A DNA stretch of 33,462 nt, taken from the NCBI GenBank assembly GCA_016281335.1, contig JAEEIK010000016.1, positions 1 through 33,462 of the forward strand, given 5' to 3'. Position 1 is the stretch's first letter, and each line of letters opens with the position of its first letter. Position numbers and translations under genes: made by a program. The notes beneath the pieces are model-generated. The model made no database searches and was not told the origin of the DNA. It was given only the letters and a program-made list of their open reading frames with translations. Positions 32,069 through 33,462 of the stretch are shown here, piece after piece. This DNA comes from Lachnospiraceae bacterium (GTDB lineage Bacteria; Bacillota; Clostridia; Lachnospirales; Lachnospiraceae).

Positions 32069-32953
32069 TTACTTCTTCTTCACAGGAATCCAGATTGCAG
32101 CGTGATAATCCGAAGCACTCGGGTCTCCGTCTCCATACCACTCTATGTTCACGCTCCCGGGAAACTCAAAGTCAGGGTTACCCGGCAGCCACTCTTTCCA
32201 GATTTTAGTATTTACATCCTGTAGTGCTTTAGGGCAAGATCCATAACAATCGAAGATTGCCCAGTCAAAATCCGGAAGCTCGTAAACAGTCATACCTTCA
32301 GGAATTTCGCCACCCTTATAAATGCCTGCAACTATATAGCTGAACTTGCCGTCACCTACATCATCAACACAAACACCGTACTCACCGATGTTGTTATCTA
32401 CGATTGCTTTTTCAATAGCATTTGTCGGTGCATTTCCCTTCCAGACGTTATTTGCATACTTTTCTCTGATCTCATCCCAGAACTTGGGAATCTCTACATA
32501 AGAAGTTTCTCCATCAAATACTCTTGCAAACCCAATCACCTTAAAGCCGGTCATAGTTTTTATTTTGTAATCCATCTTATTACCTCCGCGAATAGAAATT
32601 TCAACTTTCAGAGGAAGAAATGGTTTTATCGGCGCTCCTTCCCGCACCTGTGAAGGACTCACACCATGAAAACGTGAAAAAGCTTTAGTAAAACTTTCAG
32701 GTGTTTCATAGCAGTAACGGAACGCAATATCGATTATTTTTTCATCAGTTTTCTGAAGGTCCAGTGCCGCCTTGTACAGTCTTCTGTTTCTGATATACTC
32801 ACTCAGTCCGTACCCGGTCATCAATGAAAACCCCTTCTGAAAAAAGAATGATGACATAAAGACCTGTTCGGCAACATCCTGCGCACTGATGTTATCTTCC
32901 AGATGTTCTTCCATGTAATCAATCGCTCTCCGAATGCTGGTAAGCCACTCCAT
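32069..32953 (-). CDS. AraC-family regulator with GyrI-like effector domain
   Basis: The ATG at 32953 (294 aa) is 8 bases after AAGGAG; a GTG at 32962 is less well placed. Residues 1-105 carry two HTH motifs of AraC/XylS type (ISAQDVAEQVFMSSFFFQKG and IIDIAFRYCYETPESFTKAF, with FSRFHGVSPSQVR). From about 120 on is a GyrI-like/SRPBCC-type ligand-binding domain (GFKVIGFARVF, GVCVDDVGDGKFSYIVAGIY, SDYHAAIWIPVKK), the arrangement of Rob and other multidrug-responsive activators. It heads a tightly packed operon of four or five genes and likely activates it on binding an organic effector. The stop is 18 bp before the next start. Confidence 0.92.
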   Translation of the reverse strand: MEWLTSIRRAIDYMEEHLEDNISAQDVAEQVFMSSFFFQKGFSLMTGYGLSEYIRNRRLYKAALDLQKTDEKIIDIAFRYCYETPESFTKAFSRFHGVSPSQVREGAPIKPFLPLKVEISIRGGNKMDYKIKTMTGFKVIGFARVFDGETSYVEIPKFWDEIREKYANNVWKGNAPTNAIEKAIVDNNIGEYGVCVDDVGDGKFSYIVAGIYKGGEIPEGMTVYELPDFDWAIFDCYGSCPKALQDVNTKIWKEWLPGNPDFEFPGSVNIEWYGDGDPSASDYHAAIWIPVKKK

Positions 32954-33004
32954 TTGCCACACTCCTTCCCTTTGATGATTTTATTCTACACGGAGCAGGA
33001 AAGG

Positions 33005-33070
33005 TTATCCTGTCAATTTATGTTCCGTTTTGTCCGGATAGCTGTTCCACAGAGGATCATATTTGCTCAT
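33005..33070 (-). pseudogene. fragment resembling the start of an MSKYDPLW-type protein
   Basis: The minus strand reads MSKYDPLWNSYPDKTEHKLT, one Gly and a stop, 21 codons. The opening MSKYDPLW is typical for a group of small Firmicutes proteins of unknown role, but here it stops at once. It may be a decayed gene start or a chance match. No good ribosome site. Confidence 0.3.
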
Positions 33071-33113
33071 TTCTTCGTCAGTCCTTCCTGTTGATTATCC
33101 TCAATTATCTCAA

Positions 33114-33254
33114 TCAAAGCAATATCTCATAGTACATATAATCGCCTGTATAGGCACTTTCCGTTTCATTTGGCTTTCTGTCATACAAAGAAAACCCAAC
33201 CGATTCATAGTTCTTAGGTGCAGCCAGATTGCTGTTCGTACATACAATGTTCGA
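33114..33254 (-). pseudogene. C-terminal remnant of a GNAT acetyltransferase
   Basis: A 46-codon frame on the minus strand, with an in-frame stop directly upstream (33255-33257), reads CTNSNLAAPKNYESVGF and then DRKPNETESAYTGDYMYYEI before a TGA. This is the motif-B end of a GNAT (N-L-A-A..NYESVGF). The CoA-binding part is missing, so it is a remnant. It joins the decayed region between the AraC operon and the partial hydrolase. Confidence 0.6.
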
Positions 33255-33303
33255 TCAATACGATGGTCTCGACAGTAGTTTCGTTGATTAACCACTTTTC
33301 CTC

Positions 33304-33462
33304 TCATTTCTCGAAATTATCATACACTTCCTCGCGAATCTTCCTCATTCTCGACCACACATTATCACCGTAATTACTGAGAATAACGGTGATCATTCCA
33401 TTATTAGGATTGTATTCAGAGATTGCACTCACTCCATCATCGCAGCCCTGCATATACACGTA
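33304..33462 (-). CDS. 3' end of a serine hydrolase (beta-lactamase family), partial
   Basis: The last 52 codons of a minus-strand gene enter from the window edge. The text YMQGCDDGVSAISEYNPNNG followed by ITVILSNYGDNVW matches the C-terminal strands of beta-lactamase-type hydrolases, as in the same place of the Nudix fusion (MQGWGENGQ, then ISVVMTN). The stop is TGA at 33304-33306. The catalytic SxxK and Y-x-N parts are outside the window, so activity cannot be judged. Confidence 0.65.
   Translation of the reverse strand, partial: YVYMQGCDDGVSAISEYNPNNGMITVILSNYGDNVWSRMRKIREEVYDNFEK

Larger units (their letters stand above)
32954..33303. other. 350-bp stretch without an intact gene
   Basis: The first 50 bases hold the AraC ribosome site. 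The rest contains a short coding-like fragment (33005-33070), a GNAT remnant (33114-33254) and no convincing promoter. Frames on the plus strand here lack ribosome sites and recognisable content. Confidence 0.6.

Noticed and set aside
32983..33016. TTGACA (33016-33011) and TAGAAT (32988-32983) upstream of the AraC gene as a promoter
   Set aside because: The spacer is 22 bases, too long for a sigma-A promoter unless a DNA-distorting activator is involved.
33110..33307. 65-codon minus-strand frame at the right edge
   Set aside because: It runs out of frame over the GNAT remnant and the hydrolase end, has no ribosome site and no family likeness.
1..33462. tRNA, rRNA, CRISPR array or intact insertion sequence
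   Set aside because: No cloverleaf, rRNA stretch, spaced direct repeats or transposase gene was recognised by reading; no search program was run.

Overview
The window looks like a chromosomal segment of a Gram-positive anaerobe of the Lachnospiraceae, most likely a plant-polysaccharide user of the Butyrivibrio / Pseudobutyrivibrio kind. This is inferred from moderate-to-low GC, strong AGGAGG-type ribosome binding sites, TTGACA/TATAAT-type promoters, a class III fructose-1,6-bisphosphatase, a full-length phosphoketolase, an intracellular GH67 alpha-glucuronidase, a DUF3798 lipoprotein and a CD3324-family protein. No rRNA, tRNA, CRISPR array or intact insertion sequence was seen. Most genes lie on the minus strand.

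Layout. (1) 62-4255 is an accessory cluster: three small unknown proteins on the minus strand, a divergent helix-turn-helix regulator, a 78-aa protein and a strongly reduced PolC-like polymerase paralogue. A TTGACGT-containing motif lies upstream of both minus-strand units. (2) 4358-11207 is a five-gene operon with touching or overlapping ends: DUF3798 lipoprotein, dCache hybrid histidine kinase, CPA1 Na+/H+ antiporter, TrkA-type RCK protein and a GNAT acetyltransferase, closed by a clear terminator. It reads as one sensing and ion-homeostasis unit. (3) 11282-14037 holds a short unknown protein, the bifunctional NAD(P)HX repair enzyme and a CDF cation exporter. (4) 14191-18575 pairs phosphoketolase with a convergent class III FBPase across a shared terminator, and YbaK follows on the FBPase strand. 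(5) 19202-22836 has a lone MutS-like ATPase convergent with alpha-glucuronidase, their stops only 8 bp apart.

(6) 20836-26881 is a close-packed minus-strand series: two GNATs, a peptidase S51-like/methyltransferase fusion, a tandem GNAT, an alpha/beta hydrolase and aguA. (7) 26992-28354 pairs a CD3324-type HTH protein with an APH-like protein that has lost its catalytic Asp. (8) 28516-32953 is a tightly coupled AraC-led operon: AraC/GyrI regulator, alpha-alpha-toroid protein, DinB-DUF3795 fusion, a possible 28-aa protein, and a Nudix/serine-hydrolase fusion whose stop codon lies inside a REP-like GC-rich palindrome arm. (9) 32954-33462 is a decaying region with a GNAT remnant, a short coding fragment and the 3' end of another serine hydrolase that runs off the window.

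The best candidates for undescribed biology are the mini-PolC cluster, the kinase-antiporter-RCK operon, and the multi-domain fusions in the right half. Functions given for these are inferences from domains and context.
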